A stretch of 64,000 nucleotides of DNA from Agreia sp. Leaf210 (lineage in GTDB: Bacteria; Actinomycetota; Actinomycetes; Actinomycetales; Microbacteriaceae), in NCBI RefSeq assembly GCF_001421485.1, contig NZ_LMKK01000001.1:1040361-1104360 (forward strand), in the 5' to 3' direction. Positions 16,329 through 25,124 of the stretch are shown here, piece after piece. Under the pieces are notes generated by a model. It was given only the letters and a program-made list of their open reading frames with translations. It ran no database searches and was not told where the DNA came from. The first letter of the stretch is position 1, and each line of letters begins with the position of its first letter. The position numbers and the translations under genes were made by a program.

Positions 16329-17135
16329 CTACAAGAACGTACGAAGGGCGACGGCCAGGCCGTCGTCGTGCACGGATGCCGTCACCTCGCTGGCCACGGC
16401 CAGCACGTCTTCGGGCGCCTGGCCCATCGCGACGCCGCGGCCGTGTTCGCCTGCCCAGGTGAGCATGTCGACGTCGTTTCGCCCGTCGCCGATCGCGAAG
16501 ACCCGGTCTCGCGGAACATCCAGAAGCTCGCGCACCCGCTCGAGGCCTGTTGCCTTGTTCACGCCGTCGGGCGCGATGTCGAGCCAGGCGGTCCAGCCGA
16601 TGGCGTAGCTCACCTTGTGCAGGCCCATGCGCTCGACCAGAGAGAGAAAGTCCTCCATGTCGTGATCGGGCGAGATCACGACGACCCGGGTGGCTTCGAT
16701 GGTGAGCAGCTGCTCGAACGGCACCGCTCGGCTACCGACGTCGGCAGCCGTCACGGGGAACGTGCCGTAGTAGCAGAAATTGCCCTCTTCGTCTTCGACG
16801 GCGAAACTCGCCTCGGCGAGATGAGCCTTGATCTGCGTGAGCACGGGCCCGGGATCGAACGTCTCGACGAACTCGCGGCGGTATCCGACCGGAGCCGTCT
16901 CGTCGCGCTTGAGCGTGATCGCGCCATTGGAGCACACCACGTACTCCGGCGTGATCGACAGCTGGTCGAGCATAGGCAGCGTCGACGCCACCGAGCGACC
17001 GGTCGCCAGCATGATCTCGTGGCCGAGAGCCGACACACGAGCGACCTCGTCCCGCACAGCGTCGGTCAGGGTGCCGTCTTCGTAGATGATCGTGCCGTCG
17101 ATGTCGAGGGCCAACAACCAGCGGTCGTCGGTCAC
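16329..17135 (-). CDS. Cof-type HAD-superfamily phosphatase
   Basis: A 268-residue HAD hydrolase of the Cof/IIB type: motif [10 protein letters not shown] near the N-terminus, motif II ATGRS, a C2 cap in the middle and motif [17 protein letters not shown] with the paired Asp residues. It dephosphorylates small phosphorylated metabolites such as sugar phosphates; the substrate is unknown. The GTG start at 17135 overlaps the serS stop (GTGA), so the two are translationally coupled and probably cotranscribed. Confidence 0.92.
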   Translation of the reverse strand: MTDDRWLLALDIDGTIIYEDGTLTDAVRDEVARVSALGHEIMLATGRSVASTLPMLDQLSITPEYVVCSNGAITLKRDETAPVGYRREFVETFDPGPVLTQIKAHLAEASFAVEDEEGNFCYYGTFPVTAADVGSRAVPFEQLLTIEATRVVVISPDHDMEDFLSLVERMGLHKVSYAIGWTAWLDIAPDGVNKATGLERVRELLDVPRDRVFAIGDGRNDVDMLTWAGEHGRGVAMGQAPEDVLAVASEVTASVHDDGLAVALRTFL

Positions 17136-18394
17136 TTCGGCTCGATCCTCTCGACTCCGTTGAGATACGGGCGAAGCACCTCGGGCACGATCACCGATCC
17201 GTCTGCCTGCTGATGGGTCTCGAGAATGGCGACGATCCAGCGGGTGGTCGCCAGGGTGCCGTTCAACGTCGCGACCGGTGCCGTCTTGCCGCTCTCGGTG
17301 CGGTAACGGGTGTCGAGGCGGCGGGCCTGGTAGGTCGTGCAGTTCGAGGTCGACGTGAGCTCGCGGTACGCATCCTGGGTGGGGATCCACGCCTCGATGT
17401 CGTACTTGCGCGCCGCCGACGAGCCGAGGTCGCCCGCGGCCGTGTCGATGACCCGGTAGCTGAGCCCCAGATCCTGCATCATCTGCTCCTGGAACGAGAC
17501 CAGCGCGAGGTGCTCGTTCTCGGCGTTCTCGGGCAGCACGTAGCTGAACATCTCGAGCTTGTTGAACTGGTGCACGCGCAGGATGCCGCGGGTGTCTTTT
17601 CCGCCCGACCCCGCCTCGCGTCGGTAGCACGTCGACCAGCCGGCGTAGCGCTTCGAGCCGCCCTCGAGGTCGAGGATCTCGTCGGAATGGAACCCCGCGA
17701 GCGCCACCTCACTCGTGCCGGTGAGATAGAGGTCGTCGGCGGGAAGGTAGTAGATCTCGTCGGAGTGCTCGCCGAGGAATCCGGTTCCGGCCATGATCTC
17801 CGGGCGTACGAGCGTGGGAACGATCAGGGGAACGAAGTCGTTCTTCTCGGCCCGATCGAGGGCAAGCGTCATCAGAGCGAGCTCGAGGCGAGCGCCGATT
17901 CCGGTGAGGTAGTAGAAGCGGGCGCCCGAGACCTTGGCACCGCGCGCCAGATCGAAGATACCCAGGCTCTCGCCGAGCTCGACGTGGTCTTTGGGAGCGA
18001 AGTCGAACGAGGGGCGCTCGCCGACCTCCCGCAGCGTCACGAAGTCGTCTTCGCCGCCGACGGGCACGCCGTCGATGATGGGGTTGGCGATCTGCCGGAC
18101 GATCGTCGTGAACTCAGCCTCGGCATCCGTCGCCCGCTGACTCGCGGCCTTGACCTCGGCGGCCAGCGACTGCGCCTCGGCGACCAGGGCCTTCTTCTCG
18201 TCTTTGGCTGCCTGCGCGACCTTCTTGCCGAAGGCGTTCTGGCTCGCTCGCAGGTTCTCGAACTCGCCGATCGCGGCGCGGCGGGCGGCATCGGCCGACA
18301 GTGCCGCGTCGACCAGGTCGACGGAGTCGCCCCTCGCCGCCTGCGATTGGCGGAGGACATCGGGATTTTCGCGCAAGAGTACGGGATCGATCAC
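17132..18394 (-). CDS. serS: seryl-tRNA synthetase
   Basis: A 420-residue class II aminoacyl-tRNA synthetase that charges tRNA-Ser. The N-terminal coiled-coil arm (about 30-100) binds the long variable arm of tRNA-Ser. The catalytic core shows motif 2 ([20 protein letters not shown]) and motif 3 ([15 protein letters not shown]), with TSEVAL and the [13 protein letters not shown] serine/ATP region. It is complete. The GTG at 18394 is preceded by TAGGCT at six bases and by no ribosome-binding site, indicating a leaderless transcript. Two tRNA-Ser genes lie within 3.5 kb on the same strand. Confidence 0.98.
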   Translation of the reverse strand: MIDPVLLRENPDVLRQSQAARGDSVDLVDAALSADAARRAAIGEFENLRASQNAFGKKVAQAAKDEKKALVAEAQSLAAEVKAASQRATDAEAEFTTIVRQIANPIIDGVPVGGEDDFVTLREVGERPSFDFAPKDHVELGESLGIFDLARGAKVSGARFYYLTGIGARLELALMTLALDRAEKNDFVPLIVPTLVRPEIMAGTGFLGEHSDEIYYLPADDLYLTGTSEVALAGFHSDEILDLEGGSKRYAGWSTCYRREAGSGGKDTRGILRVHQFNKLEMFSYVLPENAENEHLALVSFQEQMMQDLGLSYRVIDTAAGDLGSSAARKYDIEAWIPTQDAYRELTSTSNCTTYQARRLDTRYRTESGKTAPVATLNGTLATTRWIVAILETHQQADGSVIVPEVLRPYLNGVERIEPK

Positions 18395-18400
18395 CGCTCA

Positions 18401-18406
18401 AGCCTA
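18401..18406 (-). promoter_or_regulatory. -10 element for leaderless serS
   Basis: On the minus strand TAGGCT is followed by TGAGCG and the serS GTG at 18394. The six-base gap places the expected transcription start on the start codon. Confidence 0.6.
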
Positions 18407-18452
18407 CCTTTTGCCGCACCCGCGCCCGGATGGCCGTTGATGAACAACGCGG

Positions 18453-18458
18453 TAGCTT
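18453..18458 (+). promoter_or_regulatory. -10 element for leaderless diacylglycerol kinase gene
   Basis: TAGCTT is followed by seven bases and the GTG at 18466. TACACT (18459-18464) with TTGATG 16 bp upstream is a competing -10, but would start transcription inside the gene. Confidence 0.5.
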
Positions 18459-18465
18459 TACACTC

Positions 18466-19449
18466 GTGGCCACAATCGAAGAACCCGCAGAGCCCCAGCG
18501 GGCCGCTGTCGTGTACAACCCGATCAAAGTGGATGTCACGAAGCTGCGGGCCGAGGTCAACCGGGCCGCCAGCACGGCCGGGTTCGAGAAGACCCTCTGG
18601 TTCGAGACCACCGTCGACGAGGCCGGACAGAGCCTCACCCGGCAGGCGGTCGAACAGGGCGCGACCGTGGTGATCGCCGCGGGCGGAGACGGCACGGTCA
18701 GGGCCGTCGCAGAGGGATTGCGCAAGACCGGCGCGGCGCTCGGCCTGCTTCCGAGCGGCACAGGCAACCTGCTGGCCCGCAATCTCAACATGGGCGTTCC
18801 GCACACCGAGAGGGCGCTCGGCATCATCTTCACCGGCAAAGACCGGGTGATCGACCTGGGGCTGGCCGCCATCACGCGGGCCGACGGCGAGGTGCAGGAA
18901 CACGTCTTTCTGGTCATGGCGGGCCTGGGGCTCGACGCCAAGATGATCGCGAACACCAACTCGAAGCTCAAGAAGGCCGTCGGCTGGCTGGCCTACGTCG
19001 ACGGCGTCGGCCGCTCGCTGCCCGAGCTGCGCCCCGTGAAGTTCCGCTTCTCGATCGACGGCGCCCCCTGGAAGTCGACGTCGGCGCACACAGTGATGGT
19101 CGGCAACTGCGGGGTCCTCCCCGGCGGCGTGCTCCTCATTCCGGATGCCAGGCTCGACGACGGCGTGCTCGACATCATGGCGTTGCGCCCCGAAGGCCCA
19201 TTCGGCTGGCTCAAGGTGTGGAACAAGATCGCCTGGGAGAACGGCGTGCTACGCAAATCGGCGGCCGGGCGCAAGATCATCGACCTGTCTCGCGACGTGC
19301 GCTCGGTGACCTACCGCACCGGCAAAGACCTGCAACTCGTCGTCGCCGAGCCGGAGGAGTTCCAGCTCGACGGCGACGAGTTCGGCGAAGTCACCGCCGT
19401 GCACAGCTGGGTCGAGCCCGGCGCGCTGCGCGTAAAGGTGCCCGCTTAG
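18466..19449 (+). CDS. diacylglycerol kinase-family lipid kinase
   Basis: A 327-residue member of the DAGK/sphingosine-kinase family: VVYNPIK at the start of the catalytic domain, the nucleotide-binding AAGGDGTVRAVAEGL, LPSGTGNLLARNL, and a C-terminal beta-sandwich domain with GNCGVLPGG and IPDARLDDGVLDI. It phosphorylates diacylglycerol or a related lipid at the membrane. The GTG at 18466 is chosen because it begins just before the conserved domain and lies seven bases after TAGCTT. It is divergent from serS across 71 bp. Confidence 0.92.
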   Translation: MATIEEPAEPQRAAVVYNPIKVDVTKLRAEVNRAASTAGFEKTLWFETTVDEAGQSLTRQAVEQGATVVIAAGGDGTVRAVAEGLRKTGAALGLLPSGTGNLLARNLNMGVPHTERALGIIFTGKDRVIDLGLAAITRADGEVQEHVFLVMAGLGLDAKMIANTNSKLKKAVGWLAYVDGVGRSLPELRPVKFRFSIDGAPWKSTSAHTVMVGNCGVLPGGVLLIPDARLDDGVLDIMALRPEGPFGWLKVWNKIAWENGVLRKSAAGRKIIDLSRDVRSVTYRTGKDLQLVVAEPEEFQLDGDEFGEVTAVHSWVEPGALRVKVPA

Positions 19450-19452
19450 CTG

Positions 19453-20637
19453 TCAGGCCCGAGGGCGCAGGGGTCGCAAGAACTCTCGGATGTCGTCGAC
19501 CAGCATGGCCGGCTCCTCGAGCGCGGCGAAGTGGCCGCCACGGTCGGTGATGTCCGTCCAGCGCACGACCGAGTTGGATGCTTCGACGAAGCGTCGGATG
19601 CCGATATCGTGCGCAAAGCAGATGACCCCGGTCGGCACGCCGGAGATGGCAGGAACCTCTCCCCATCCGGAGTTCTGGGCGTAGCCGACGTAGGCGGACG
19701 AACCGGAACTCGCCGTGAACCAGTAGAGCGACGCGTTGGCGAGCAGAATGTCGAGCCCGACGACCTCGTCGGCAGGAGCATCGGTCGGGTGGGTCCACGC
19801 CTGGAATTTGTCGACGATCCAGGCAAGCTGCGCCACCGGGGAGTCGGTGAGCAGGGTGCCGACGAGTCCCGGGCGGGTCGACTGCAGGGCGATGTAGCCG
19901 AACTCGTGGCGCATGAACTCGGCGACCCGTCGCATCCGGTCTCGCTCGAGCTCTGTCAACGTCGATGCCGCCTCATCGTCGAGTCGCGAGACGAATGCCG
20001 AGGCGCCGTTGATGTGAACGCCGAGGGTTCGATCGGGTGCCACCCGGCCGATCTCCGACGCGATCAGAGCACCGATGTCGCCGCCCTGCGTGGCGAATCG
20101 TTCGTAGCCGAGTCGAGTCATCAACTCGACCCACGTCTCGGCGATGCGGCGGGTGGTCCAGCCTGCCGAGGACAGCGGCGTCGAGAACCCGAACCCGGGA
20201 AGCGAGGGGACGACGACGTCGAAGGCGTCGGCTGCGTCACCTCCGTGCGCGACCGGGTCCGTCAGCGGCCCGATGATGTCGAGGAACTCCAGGAAGGACC
20301 CTGGCCAGCCGTGCGTCAAGAGCAAGGGAACCGCGTTCGGTTCGGCCGAGCGGACGTGCACGAAGTGGATGACCTGTCCGTCGATGCTCGTCGTGAACTG
20401 CGGCACCTCGTTCACCCGGGTCTCGAATGCGGGCCAGTCGAACCTCTGCCACTCGGAGACGAGGCGACGAAGTGTCGAAGCGGGCACGCCCGTGCTCCAC
20501 GAGCCGCCCGGCAGACGTTCATCGGGCAGGTCGGCTGCGAAGCGCGTCGAACGCAGTCGACTTCTGAGATCTGTGAGGTCGTCGAGCGGAATAGAGATGC
20601 GAAAAGGGAGGACGTCAGTGGAGTCGGATCGAGTCAT
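19453..20637 (-). CDS. epoxide hydrolase (alpha/beta hydrolase with EHN domain)
   Basis: A 394-residue protein with the epoxide-hydrolase N-terminal lid domain (about 10-115: FRISIPLDDLTDLRSRL, GSWSTGVP, FDWPAFETRVNEVPQF) and an alpha/beta hydrolase core: oxyanion HGWPGS at 109-114, nucleophile Asp187 in TQGGDIGA and catalytic His in DRGGHFAALE. It opens epoxides to diols in the cytoplasm; the natural substrate is unknown. The ATG at 20637 faces the divergent WYL regulator across 60 bp containing a short inverted repeat, so that regulator is its probable controller. Only 3 bp separate its end from the diacylglycerol kinase gene. Confidence 0.92.
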   Translation of the reverse strand: MTRSDSTDVLPFRISIPLDDLTDLRSRLRSTRFAADLPDERLPGGSWSTGVPASTLRRLVSEWQRFDWPAFETRVNEVPQFTTSIDGQVIHFVHVRSAEPNAVPLLLTHGWPGSFLEFLDIIGPLTDPVAHGGDAADAFDVVVPSLPGFGFSTPLSSAGWTTRRIAETWVELMTRLGYERFATQGGDIGALIASEIGRVAPDRTLGVHINGASAFVSRLDDEAASTLTELERDRMRRVAEFMRHEFGYIALQSTRPGLVGTLLTDSPVAQLAWIVDKFQAWTHPTDAPADEVVGLDILLANASLYWFTASSGSSAYVGYAQNSGWGEVPAISGVPTGVICFAHDIGIRRFVEASNSVVRWTDITDRGGHFAALEEPAMLVDDIREFLRPLRPRA

Positions 20638-20660
20638 GACCCCAGCGTGGATCTCGATGC

Positions 20661-20675
20661 GGCCACAATATGGCC
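20661..20675. promoter_or_regulatory. inverted repeat between epoxide hydrolase and WYL genes
   Basis: GGCCA-caata-TGGCC is a perfect 5-bp inverted repeat in the 60-bp divergent gap, the likeliest operator for the WYL regulator. GATGCGGCCA, which covers its left arm, also occurs on the complementary strand in the long palindrome at 32591-32648. Confidence 0.45.
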
Positions 20676-20697
20676 TCATTTGCCGAGAAGATAAAGA

Positions 20698-21747
20698 ATG
20701 CCTCGAACGTCCGCACGCACCCTCGAACTGCTGGGCTTGTTGCAGGCCCGCCGACACTGGAGCGGAGCCGAGCTGCAGGGCCGCCTCCAGGTGAGTGCGC
20801 GGACACTTCGACGAGACATCGACGACCTGCGCGGGTTGGGCTACGGCGTCGACGCGGTGCCCGGGGTCGGCGGCGGCTACCGACTCGGTGCGGGAGCGGC
20901 CATCCCGCCGCTCGTGCTGTCGGCCGACGAGGCCGTCGCGATCGCGGTGGGCCTGCGCGCCGCGGCGAGTACCGCCGTGACCGGCATCGAGGATGCGGCG
21001 GCGCGCGCCCTCGTGAAGCTCGAGCAGTCGCTGTCGTCGGAGACCCGCGGGCGCATCACCGAGGTGGGTCAGGCCATCATTCCCCTCGGTGGACTGTCCG
21101 AACCCGTCGACCTCGACACGGTCCTCACTCTCGCGCGCGCGATCCGCGAGTCTCGCAGCGTGCGAATCGACTACACGAGACACGACGGCACAGAGGTGCG
21201 ACGCACCATCGAGCCGCACCGTATCGTGCACACGGGCAGGCGGTGGTACGTGGTCGCGTGGGATGCCCAGCGCGAAGCCTGGCGCACCCTTCGCCTCGAT
21301 CGGCTGACACCCCGGCTGCCGCTGGCGGAACAGTTCGAGGCGCTCGAGGTGCCCGTCGACACGGTACGCGAGCTGACCACGCGGAGCATCTCGGTCGCCC
21401 CCTATCCGTGTCATTTTCGTGTTCGGATGCATGCCTCGGCTGCCGAGGTCTCGACTCGATTCGGAGCGGCCACCGCACAGGTCACGCCGATCGACGAGAA
21501 CAGCTGCGAGCTCGTGGCGGGCGCGAACTCGGCCCGCGAATTCGCCCTCTACGTCGGGCTGTGCGGAATCGAGTTCGATGTGATCGAGGATGGCGACCGC
21601 TCGGTGAACCTCGCCGACGCTCTGATCGAGGTCGGCGCGCGGCTGTCTCGTGCCGCCGGACAAGCCCCCGGTTACGAGGCGTCGGGCTCGCCCGAGATGA
21701 CCGCCCGCAGCCAGTCGCGCGCCTCGATGAACACGTCGTCGTCGTAG
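20698..21747 (+). CDS. YafY-like WYL-domain transcriptional regulator
   Basis: A 349-residue protein with an N-terminal HTH_11 winged helix (RTLELLGLLQARRHWSGAEL, then VSARTLRRDIDDLR), a linker and a WYL domain (about 140-210: VRIDYTRHDG, IEPHRIVHTGRRWYVVAWD) followed by a WCX region. WYL regulators bind ligands or nucleic acid and often act as repressors. It is divergent from the epoxide hydrolase. Its last 25 codons (GYEASGSPEMTARSQSRAS onward) lie antisense to the 3' end of pheA; this 76-bp convergent overlap explains the unusual Ser/Thr-rich tail. Confidence 0.9.
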   Translation: MPRTSARTLELLGLLQARRHWSGAELQGRLQVSARTLRRDIDDLRGLGYGVDAVPGVGGGYRLGAGAAIPPLVLSADEAVAIAVGLRAAASTAVTGIEDAAARALVKLEQSLSSETRGRITEVGQAIIPLGGLSEPVDLDTVLTLARAIRESRSVRIDYTRHDGTEVRRTIEPHRIVHTGRRWYVVAWDAQREAWRTLRLDRLTPRLPLAEQFEALEVPVDTVRELTTRSISVAPYPCHFRVRMHASAAEVSTRFGAATAQVTPIDENSCELVAGANSAREFALYVGLCGIEFDVIEDGDRSVNLADALIEVGARLSRAAGQAPGYEASGSPEMTARSQSRASMNTSSS

Positions 21748-22634
21748 CGGGGGATGTATTCGATGGGCGCCTTGTCGGCTCGCGGGTAGGAGCCGAGGAA
21801 GATCACCTTCGGGCTGAAGCGGCGCACGCCGAGCAGGGAGTCGGCGACGCGTTCGTCGAGGATGTGCCCGTCGGCGTCGATCACGAAACGATAGCGACCG
21901 AGAGCGTCGCCGATCGGCCGCGATTCGAGCAGGCTCATGTTCACGCCGCGGGTCGAGAACTGCTCGAGCAATTCGAGCAGGGCACCCGCGCGGTCGTCGG
22001 GCAGTTCGACGATGAGACTCGTTTTGTCGGCCCCGGTGCGCGGAGGAATCGCCGTGGTCTTGCTCACCAGAACGAAGCGGGTGACCGCATTGTCGTTGTC
22101 ACCGATGTTCTCGGCGAGCACGTCGAGGTCGTAGTGGTCGACGATGCCGGGAGGAGCGACGGCCGCGTCGGCCAGGTCGTTCTCGAAGAGCGAGGCGGCC
22201 GCCGCCACGTTCGACGTCGCCGGGATGTGTCCGTGGCTCGGCAGATTGGCGTCGAGCCAGTGGTGGCACTGCGTATAGGCCACCGGATGCGCGTTCACGA
22301 CCTTCACATCGGCGAGCGTCGTTCCCGGCCTGGCCACGAGGACGAACTGCACCTTCACGAGGTACTCGCCCACGATGCGCAGATTCGGGATGTTCGCCAG
22401 GGCGTCTTGAGTGGCGTTCACCCCGCCCTCGATCGAGTTCTCGATCGCGATCATCGCCGCGACGCTGCGCCCGGTGACGACGTCGTCGAGGGCCTCACCC
22501 ACATTGTTGACGCTGCGCCAGATCTTGCCCCGGGCATCCGGAACCTGAGCGAGCGCCGCCTCGGTGAACGTGCCCCGGGGGCCCAGGTAGCTGTAGCTCT
22601 CGGTGGCGGCGGCGTTCTGCGGTGCGTCGGACAT
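21672..22634 (-). CDS. pheA: prephenate dehydratase
   Basis: A 320-residue stand-alone prephenate dehydratase converting prephenate to phenylpyruvate in phenylalanine synthesis. The PDT domain spans about 13-195 with YLGPRGTF, IAIENSIEG and the catalytic TRF at 185-187 (NAVTRFVLV). The regulatory ACT domain spans about 205-285 with GALL (217-220) and ESRP (237-240), the Phe-binding motifs, so feedback inhibition is expected. The ATG at 22634 is preceded by TAGGCT at seven bases and no Shine-Dalgarno. The gene's 3' end overlaps the convergent WYL gene by 76 bp. Confidence 0.97.
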   Translation of the reverse strand: MSDAPQNAAATESYSYLGPRGTFTEAALAQVPDARGKIWRSVNNVGEALDDVVTGRSVAAMIAIENSIEGGVNATQDALANIPNLRIVGEYLVKVQFVLVARPGTTLADVKVVNAHPVAYTQCHHWLDANLPSHGHIPATSNVAAAASLFENDLADAAVAPPGIVDHYDLDVLAENIGDNDNAVTRFVLVSKTTAIPPRTGADKTSLIVELPDDRAGALLELLEQFSTRGVNMSLLESRPIGDALGRYRFVIDADGHILDERVADSLLGVRRFSPKVIFLGSYPRADKAPIEYIPRYDDDVFIEARDWLRAVISGEPDAS

Positions 22635-22641
22635 GGCTCAG

Positions 22642-22647
22642 AGCCTA
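22642..22647 (-). promoter_or_regulatory. -10 element for leaderless pheA
   Basis: TAGGCT followed by CTGAGCC and the pheA ATG, the same hexamer and near-identical spacing as at serS, lplA and the ATP-grasp gene. Confidence 0.6.
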
Positions 22648-22701
22648 TTGGACGCCGCGATTTCTCCGTGGCGCCTGCAGTTCTCGCGCACGGCGCTCCA
22701 G

Positions 22702-22762
22702 TTCAGGAAGAACCGGCCGAAACTGCGGTTTTCGCACGCGGCGGGCACGTTTCTCCTGAATA
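22702..22762. repeat. palindromic repeat, family A, copy 1
   Basis: Arms TTCAGGAAGAAC (22702-22713) and GTTTCTCCTGAA (22749-22760) form an imperfect 12-bp inverted repeat around an interior shared with copy 2 (23377-23449), including identical runs of 19 bases (GCGGTTTTCGCACGCGGCG) and 18 bases (GCACGTTTCTCCTGAATA). The copies flank the GNAT gene, one on each side. Confidence 0.8.
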
Positions 22763-22852
22763 GGGCGGCACGCGGACCATCAGGGAAGGGCGCGGCGATT
22801 TTGTAGAGTGGCGCGGGCGCGAAAACGCCTACCGCCAACAGGGAGAGGGCCC

Positions 22853-23365
22853 GTGACTACTGGACGCAGCGGAGATGCGCTCACGACAGAGCTCGTCGAC
22901 CCTCGATCTGCAGAAGGCCGAGCGGTCGTGAGGCGCTTCTACGCCGACATCGTCGGCCGGTACTGGGGCCGTCCCGCGACGGATGCCGAGATCGAGCGGG
23001 CCATGCTCGACGAGCCGAGCGACGACCTTCGCGGCGACAGCGGCTTTCTGCTCGTGGTTCAGGACGGCGTGCGGGTGGTCGGGTGCGGCGGGGTTCGCTT
23101 CATCGAAACGGGCGTCGGCGAACTCACCCGGATCTTCATCGACAAGACTGCCCGGGGCCGTGGCGCAGGTCGCACTCTGATCAAGGAACTCGAGTCGATC
23201 AGCGCCAGCCGCGGCGTGCGCGCCCTGAGGCTGACGGTGCGCGGTGATCTGGTCGAAGCTCACCGGCTGTACCAACGGCTCGGCTACGAGACGGTCGACC
23301 CCTTCTCGAGTTCTTCTTACGCTGACTTCCACCTCGCGAAAAAGCTGCCGCACGCTGTCGAGTAG
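22853..23365 (+). CDS. GNAT family N-acetyltransferase
   Basis: A 170-residue acetyltransferase of the GNAT fold. The acetyl-CoA pyrophosphate loop is visible in LTRIFIDKTARGRGAGRTLI (R-x-x-G-x-G/A), followed by ALRLTVRGDLVEAHRLYQRLGY, the standard C-terminal motif B. The substrate is unknown. The GTG at 22853 has a strong GGGAGAGGG ribosome-binding site, and TAGAGT at about 22804 is a plausible -10. The gene lies between two copies of a palindromic repeat, which could mark insertion as a cassette. Confidence 0.85.
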   Translation: MTTGRSGDALTTELVDPRSAEGRAVVRRFYADIVGRYWGRPATDAEIERAMLDEPSDDLRGDSGFLLVVQDGVRVVGCGGVRFIETGVGELTRIFIDKTARGRGAGRTLIKELESISASRGVRALRLTVRGDLVEAHRLYQRLGYETVDPFSSSSYADFHLAKKLPHAVE

Positions 23366-23376
23366 CCCTGCACCGC

Positions 23377-23449
23377 GCTCGTACTCAGGAAAAACAGGCC
23401 GATATCGCGGTTTTCGCACGCGGCGAGCACGTTTCTCCTGAATACGAGC
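23377..23449. repeat. palindromic repeat, family A, copy 2
   Basis: Arms 23377-23395 and 23431-23449 are 19 bases each and pair with only two mismatches (GCTCGTA, TCAGGA and AAAC blocks). The interior shares long identical runs with copy 1 at 22702-22762. It directly follows the GNAT stop codon and precedes pgm by 42 bp. It could act as a terminator, a mobile palindrome or both. Confidence 0.85.
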
Positions 23450-23491
23450 GGCACCTCCTGTGAGCGGTGTCGGAGTGCCAGACTGGGAGGC

Positions 23492-25114
23492 ATGGAAAAC
23501 CGCGCCGGCACCGTTGCCCTCCCCGAAGACCTCGTCGATGTCGAGGCGCTCGTTCGCGCCTATTACGACCTGAAGCCCGATGTCACGATCGCCGACCAGA
23601 AAGTGGTGTTCGGCACGAGCGGGCACCGCGGCTCGTCACTGAACACGGCTTTCAACGAAGACCACATCGCCGCCACGACGCAGGCCATCGTCGAGTACCG
23701 CGCCGGCCAGGGCATCACCGGCCCCCTCTTCATCGGCATCGACACACACGCGCTCAGCCGCCCCGCACAGACCACGGCGCTCGAAGTGCTCGTCGGCAAC
23801 GAGGTTCGGGTGCTCGTCGACGAGTTCGACAGCTTCACCCCGACCCCCGCCGTGAGCCACGCGATCATCGCGTACAACCTGGCGCATCCGGATGAGCCGC
23901 AGGCCGACGGCATCGTCGTCACGCCGAGCCACAACCCGCCCGCAGATGGCGGATTCAAATACAACCCGCCTCACGGAGGCCCCGCCGACAGCGACGCCAC
24001 GGGCTGGATCGCGAACCGCGCCAATGAACTGCTCGCCGACGGCCTGCGCGGCGTGAAGCGTGCCGAGCCCAGCGCGGTCGAGACCTACGACTTCATGAAC
24101 AACTACGTCAACGACCTCGGCACCATCATCGACATGGAGGCCATCAAGAAGTCGGGCATCCGCATCGGCGCCGACCCCCTGGGCGGCGCCAGCGTCTACT
24201 ACTGGCAGGCCATCCGCGAGCGCTACGGAATCGACCTCACCGTCGTGAACCCGGTCGTCGACCCGCAGTGGGGCTTCATGACCCTCGACTGGGACGGCAA
24301 GATCCGCATGGATCCGTCGTCGCCCAGCGCCATGGCCTCGGTTCTCGCCCATCAGCACGACTACGACCTCCTCACCGGCAATGACGCCGACGCCGACCGG
24401 CACGGCATCGTGACCCCGGATGGCGGCCTCATGAACCCCAACCACTACCTGGCCGTCGCCATCCAGTACCTCTACGCGAATCGCGCCGATTGGAAGCCCG
24501 ACGCCGCGATCGGCAAGACCCTCGTGTCGTCGAGCATGATCGACCGCGTCGCCACCGAGCTCGACCGCACACTGCTCGAGGTTCCCGTCGGCTTCAAGTG
24601 GTTCGTGCCCGGGCTGGTCGACGGAACCGTTGCCTTCGGCGGCGAGGAGAGCGCCGGCGCGAGCTTCCTGCGCTTCGACGGCACCGTCTGGACCACCGAT
24701 AAAGACGGCATCATCTTGTGCCTGCTCGCGGCCGAGATCCTCGCGGTTACCGGCAAGACGCCCAGCGTTCTGTACGCCGAGCTCACCGAGAGGTTCGGTT
24801 CGCCCGCCTACGAGCGAGTGGATGCCGCGGCCACGAAGGCGCAGAAGGCCCGGCTCGGCAAACTTGACGGCGATGCGATCACCGCCACCGAGGTGGCCGG
24901 AGAGGCGATCATCGCCAAGCTCAGCCACGCGCCCGGCAACGGTGCGGCGATCGGCGGAGTGAAGGTCGTGACCGAGAACGCATGGTTCGCGGCCCGCCCC
25001 AGTGGTACCGAAGACGTGTACAAGATCTACGCCGAGAGCTTCTTGGGTGAAGAGCACCTGCGCCAGGTGCAGAAAGAGGCCAAGGCGATCGTCGACGAGG
25101 CCCTCGCCGAGTAG
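23492..25114 (+). CDS. pgm: phosphoglucomutase (alpha-D-glucose phosphate-specific)
   Basis: A 540-residue enzyme of the E. coli Pgm type interconverting glucose 1-phosphate and glucose 6-phosphate. Seen are the phosphoserine loop TPSHNPP (Ser146), the metal loop [10 protein letters not shown], the sugar-binding GGEESAG and the C-terminal phosphate-binding [16 protein letters not shown]. Complete and of usual length. CAGACT lies seven bases before the ATG; the intervening GGGAGG is too close to the start to act as a normal ribosome-binding site, so a leaderless start is possible. It supplies precursors for glycogen and cell-wall sugars. Confidence 0.97.
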   Translation: MENRAGTVALPEDLVDVEALVRAYYDLKPDVTIADQKVVFGTSGHRGSSLNTAFNEDHIAATTQAIVEYRAGQGITGPLFIGIDTHALSRPAQTTALEVLVGNEVRVLVDEFDSFTPTPAVSHAIIAYNLAHPDEPQADGIVVTPSHNPPADGGFKYNPPHGGPADSDATGWIANRANELLADGLRGVKRAEPSAVETYDFMNNYVNDLGTIIDMEAIKKSGIRIGADPLGGASVYYWQAIRERYGIDLTVVNPVVDPQWGFMTLDWDGKIRMDPSSPSAMASVLAHQHDYDLLTGNDADADRHGIVTPDGGLMNPNHYLAVAIQYLYANRADWKPDAAIGKTLVSSSMIDRVATELDRTLLEVPVGFKWFVPGLVDGTVAFGGEESAGASFLRFDGTVWTTDKDGIILCLLAAEILAVTGKTPSVLYAELTERFGSPAYERVDAAATKAQKARLGKLDGDAITATEVAGEAIIAKLSHAPGNGAAIGGVKVVTENAWFAARPSGTEDVYKIYAESFLGEEHLRQVQKEAKAIVDEALAE

Positions 25115-25124
25115 CGCGCGCTAC
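25111..25124. repeat. perfect palindrome spanning two convergent stop codons
   Basis: GTAGCGCGCGCTAC is a 14-bp perfect palindrome; its ends contain the TAG of pgm and, on the other strand, the TAG of the lipoprotein gene. The two genes end only 6 bp apart, so the palindrome may be no more than the mirror-image stops. Confidence 0.6.

Noticed and set aside
19453-21663. 736-codon minus-strand frame ending with the epoxide hydrolase
   Set aside because: The conserved enzyme begins at ATG 20637; the upstream part is antisense to the WYL gene.
22702-23449. CRISPR array
   Set aside because: Two palindromic copies separated by a gene, with no regular spacers or cas genes.
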